64,000 bases of DNA, taken from NCBI GenBank assembly GCA_963804885.1, contig CAWDSF010000005.1:310001-374000 (forward strand). The letters run 5' to 3'. Made by a program: the position numbers and the translations under genes. The notes beneath the pieces are model-generated. The model was not told the DNA's origin. It ran no database searches and saw only the letters and a list, made by a program, of their open reading frames with translations. Origin of the DNA: PALSA-1004 sp963804885 (lineage in GTDB: Bacteria; Pseudomonadota; Gammaproteobacteria; Burkholderiales; SG8-41). This document shows positions 61,624-64,000 of this stretch, piece after piece. Position 1 is the first letter of the stretch, and each line of letters starts with the position of its first letter.

Positions 61624-62616
61624 CTACTCGATCACCTTGTCGGCGCTTAACAGTAGCGTTTGCGGGATCGTGAGGCCCAACGCCCTGGCAGTATTGCGGT
61701 TGATCACCAAATAAAATTTCGTAGGTTGCTCCACTGGCAGTTCCGCAGGTTTAGCGCCCTTGAGAATCCTGTCCACATACGTTGCCGAGCGCCGGTACTG
61801 GTCGGCAATGTTCGGGCCGTAACTCATCAGAGCGCCAGCCTCTGAATAAATCCGATCCCCGGCCATCGCTGGTAGCCGATGTTTCACGGCCAATTCCGCA
61901 ATCTGGTTTTTTTGTTGCAGGAAAAACGGCTCCGTCCACATCATCAGCGCACCGGCGTTCTGCTGGCGTATCCAGGAGAATGCGTCGTCAATTTCCTGGG
62001 GAGTCCGCGCGTCCGCACGCAGAATCTTTACGCCAAGCTTGTGTCCTGCGGACTGGACTATCTCCACGCTTTTCACATTGGCCGGGTTGGATGGGTTCAC
62101 GAGGAGAGCCACGCGTGACAGCTTGGGCACCATGGCAAGCAGCATCTCAAGCTGCTTCGGACTCACGTCTTCGGACATGTTCGCCAAACCGGTAATGTTG
62201 CCCGCAGGTTGTCGCAGGCTCTTTACGAATCCGTTGGCGACCGGGTCGGCGATGCTGCCCATGACAATCGGAATCGTCGCGGTGGCTTTCTGCGCCGCAC
62301 TGGTTGCGGGCGTGCCCGCTGCCACGATAACGTCCACTTTGAGATTTACCAACTCGGTTGCAAGACCTGAAAGTCGCTCGGGCTTTCCTTCGGCAGAGCG
62401 CCATTCGATGATCAAGTTCTTGCCTTCGACATAGCCGAGTTCGCGCATGCCCTGCCGGAACGGGCCGTAATTGTAGTCTGAGTCGACAAAATCCAGGTGA
62501 CGTGATGCCATGAAACCGACGCGCCAGACTTTGCCCTGCGGTTGAGCAAAAGAAGCAAGCGGAGCAGATAGCAGATTTGCCCCGAGCGCGATAAGCAATC
62601 GACGACGTGATACCAA
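61624..62616 (-). CDS. ABC_sub_bind-family substrate-binding protein (orphan)
   Basis: 330 residues with Tat-type N terminus (SRRRLLIALGANLLSAPLASFAQ). Typical family segments MASRHLDFVDSDYNYGPFRQG, LGYVEGKNLIIEWRSAEGKP, ATIPIVMGSIADPVANGFVK and ILKGAKPAELPVEQPTKFYL. No ABC permease is adjacent. It resembles the protein at 33076, and its own C terminus (ADKVIE) is mirrored in the scar at 60373. Confidence 0.9.
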   Translation of the reverse strand: MVSRRRLLIALGANLLSAPLASFAQPQGKVWRVGFMASRHLDFVDSDYNYGPFRQGMRELGYVEGKNLIIEWRSAEGKPERLSGLATELVNLKVDVIVAAGTPATSAAQKATATIPIVMGSIADPVANGFVKSLRQPAGNITGLANMSEDVSPKQLEMLLAMVPKLSRVALLVNPSNPANVKSVEIVQSAGHKLGVKILRADARTPQEIDDAFSWIRQQNAGALMMWTEPFFLQQKNQIAELAVKHRLPAMAGDRIYSEAGALMSYGPNIADQYRRSATYVDRILKGAKPAELPVEQPTKFYLVINRNTARALGLTIPQTLLLSADKVIE

Positions 62617-62890
62617 TCACCCTCCCAGGCGTTTATGGGTACGTCATAGGCACCAGCAGCGCTTGCATCTTACACCGGCCGCCGATAGCCGAGGTTGTGA
62701 CTTATTTACGTGCGTATTTGGCGGCGATTGGACATCCAGGTCGCGCCGTGGGCTGCGACGCTGCATTGCGTCGCCCGCAAGAAAAAGGGGACGATATAAC
62801 GGTTGATAAGTTATGGATGACGAGTTGGAAGATAGTCGTCCAAGGTTTGCACGCCGGGTTTCGGCGATTTTGAATATCTTTCCTCCACGC

Positions 62891-63857
62891 TCAATCGGCC
62901 GTCACGCCCGCACGTTTAATGACGTCGGCCCACTTCAAGGTGTCCTTCTTGATTTGCGCGGTAAATTGCGCGGGCGTGCCTCCCACCAGGTCGTTGCCAA
63001 ACCCGGCATATTTTTCCTTCACATGCGGCAACGCGATTGCTGCGTTGACTTCCCTGTTCAGCCGCGCCACGATTACCGACGGCGTTCCCGCCGGCACGAC
63101 GATGCCGCCCCACGAAATGGATTCAAACCCCGGCACCCCGGCTTCGTCCATCGTCGGCAGGTCCGGGAACGCCGCGACGCGCTTGCTGCTCGTCACCGCG
63201 AATCCCTGAAGCTTTTCCCGACTTTACGTGCTGTCCAACGGAGCTAATGTTTTCAAACATGAGTTGCACGCGACCGCCGATCACGTCCGTCAACGCCATC
63301 GTCGCCGCCTTGAATGGTACGTGCGTCATCTGAACACCGGTCATGAGTTTGAATAACTCGCCGGTCAAGTGCTGGCTGGTCCCGGTGCCGGTGGACGCGT
63401 ACAGGAGCGTGCCGGGATTGTTTCGCGCGTAGCCGATCAACGCGGTCACCGAGCTGACCGATAGCGACTTCGAAGCGGCCAGCAAGTTCGGTGTCGAAGT
63501 AATCTGTACTACGGCTTGCAGTTCCTTGTCCGGGTCGTACGGCAAGCTGGGCTGCAAGCTGCGCTGAATGGCAATGGGCGCGATGGTCCCGTAACCTATG
63601 GTGTAGCCGTCGGGTGGGGCCTTCGCCATCAAAGTCGTTCCCATCACGGAACCGGCGCCCGGACGATTATCGACCACCACCTGCTGCCCTAACTGTTTGG
63701 TCAACTCGGCCGCAAAAATGCGCGCAGTGATGTCGGGGGAGCCGCCGGCGCCGGACGAGACAAGGAATCGGATGGGCCGATCCGGATATTCGGCAGCGGC
63801 CGGTTGCATCGCTGCCGCCACACAAATAACCAGGAGCAATTTACGCGGTGCATTCAT
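62891..63857 (-). pseudogene. Bug/TctC-family substrate-binding protein, one-base frameshift
   Basis: Starts MNAPRKLLLVICVAAAM at 63857 and holds signal peptide, RPIRFLVSSGAGGSPDITARI, DNRPGAGSVMGTTLMAKAPPDG and VPFKAATMALTDVIGG. The frame fails at a four-T run (63213-63216); removing one base restores SGKLQGFAVTSSKR, and the rest (FPDLPTMDEAGVPGFESI, WGGIVVPAGTPSVIVARLN) runs to the stop at 62891. About 320 residues joined. Likely one homopolymer error. Confidence 0.85.
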
Positions 63858-64000
63858 GTGATTCTCCCCCGCCCTGCTGCCAATCACAATTTCAATTGTA
63901 TGCGCTTATGCCGTCGGGATACACAATCAGCGCACAAGTTTATGGTGACTTATTTACCCCGTCGGCGAGACTCGGGGCGCCAGCCTGGCAGGAATTGAGC

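Noticed and set aside
1..64000. CRISPR arrays, tRNA or rRNA genes
   Set aside because: No regularly spaced repeats, T-loop GGTTCGA with an acceptor stem, or rRNA-like stretch was recognised.

Overview
This 64 kb window looks like a chromosomal segment of a GC-rich betaproteobacterium, probably Burkholderiales-like. The main clue is four tripartite-tricarboxylate (Bug/TctC-type) substrate-binding proteins, mostly orphans. Two orphan ABC_sub_bind proteins, a PEP-CTERM protein, CsbD and DUF3309 stress proteins and a hybrid type II secretion/type IV pilus operon fit the same picture. No rRNA, tRNA, CRISPR array, transposase or phage gene was recognised.

Layout. 1-7.9 kb: small exported and metabolic genes (metallo-beta-lactamase fold, aldo-keto reductase, beta-helix protein, class-I amidotransferase plus class-V PLP enzyme, Bug protein, HExxH membrane protein). 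8.2-18.4 kb: FecR/OmpA lipoprotein pair behind a CRP-like site, then many small stress, secreted or unknown genes, an AAC(3)-I-like acetyltransferase, a PEP-CTERM protein, an M23 peptidase, a flavoprotein, YjbQ and CsbD. 18.0-29.2 kb: one tightly coupled minus-strand operon for a type II secretion-like machine (GspG, F, E; PilM/N/O-like; PilP/GspC-like; secretin; three more pseudopilins; a separate PDZ protein) led by a di-heme oxidoreductase. It is followed by an OmpR-type regulator whose phospho-acceptor Asp is Glu. Four 10-bp direct repeats lie between the regulator gene and the operon. 30.9-35.9 kb: Bug protein, alpha/beta hydrolase, ABC_sub_bind protein, then thiolase plus DUF35 protein. 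36-42.8 kb: accessory-looking stretch with two NarL-type regulator paralogues (one frame-broken) on either side of a minus-strand operon for a zinc-ribbon membrane protein, a TAXI-family periplasmic binding protein and a ClpA-N-domain/TIR fusion. 43-51.7 kb: M23 peptidase, AsmA, SRPBCC protein, zinc alcohol dehydrogenase, PBP1A-like enzyme. 51.9-55 kb: tctCBA. 55-60.2 kb: cytochrome/beta-propeller protein, two membrane proteins, a regulatory-domain protein and an amidohydrolase. 60.4-64 kb: quinone oxidoreductase, ABC_sub_bind protein, Bug protein.

The best candidate for an undescribed system is the operon at about 38.1-41.2 kb. Its last gene joins an intact ClpA-type N-domain, with the ClpA linker, to a TIR domain in place of the AAA+ ATPases. 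The two upstream proteins share a C-x6-L-G-[L/F]-C tail motif (three copies), suggesting they act together across the inner membrane. The second notable unit is the secretion operon with its aspartate-less regulator and tandem operator.

Caution: at least seven otherwise normal genes contain one-base frameshifts, most at short homopolymers. This suggests consensus indels in a draft assembly rather than decay, and those genes are annotated across the break.
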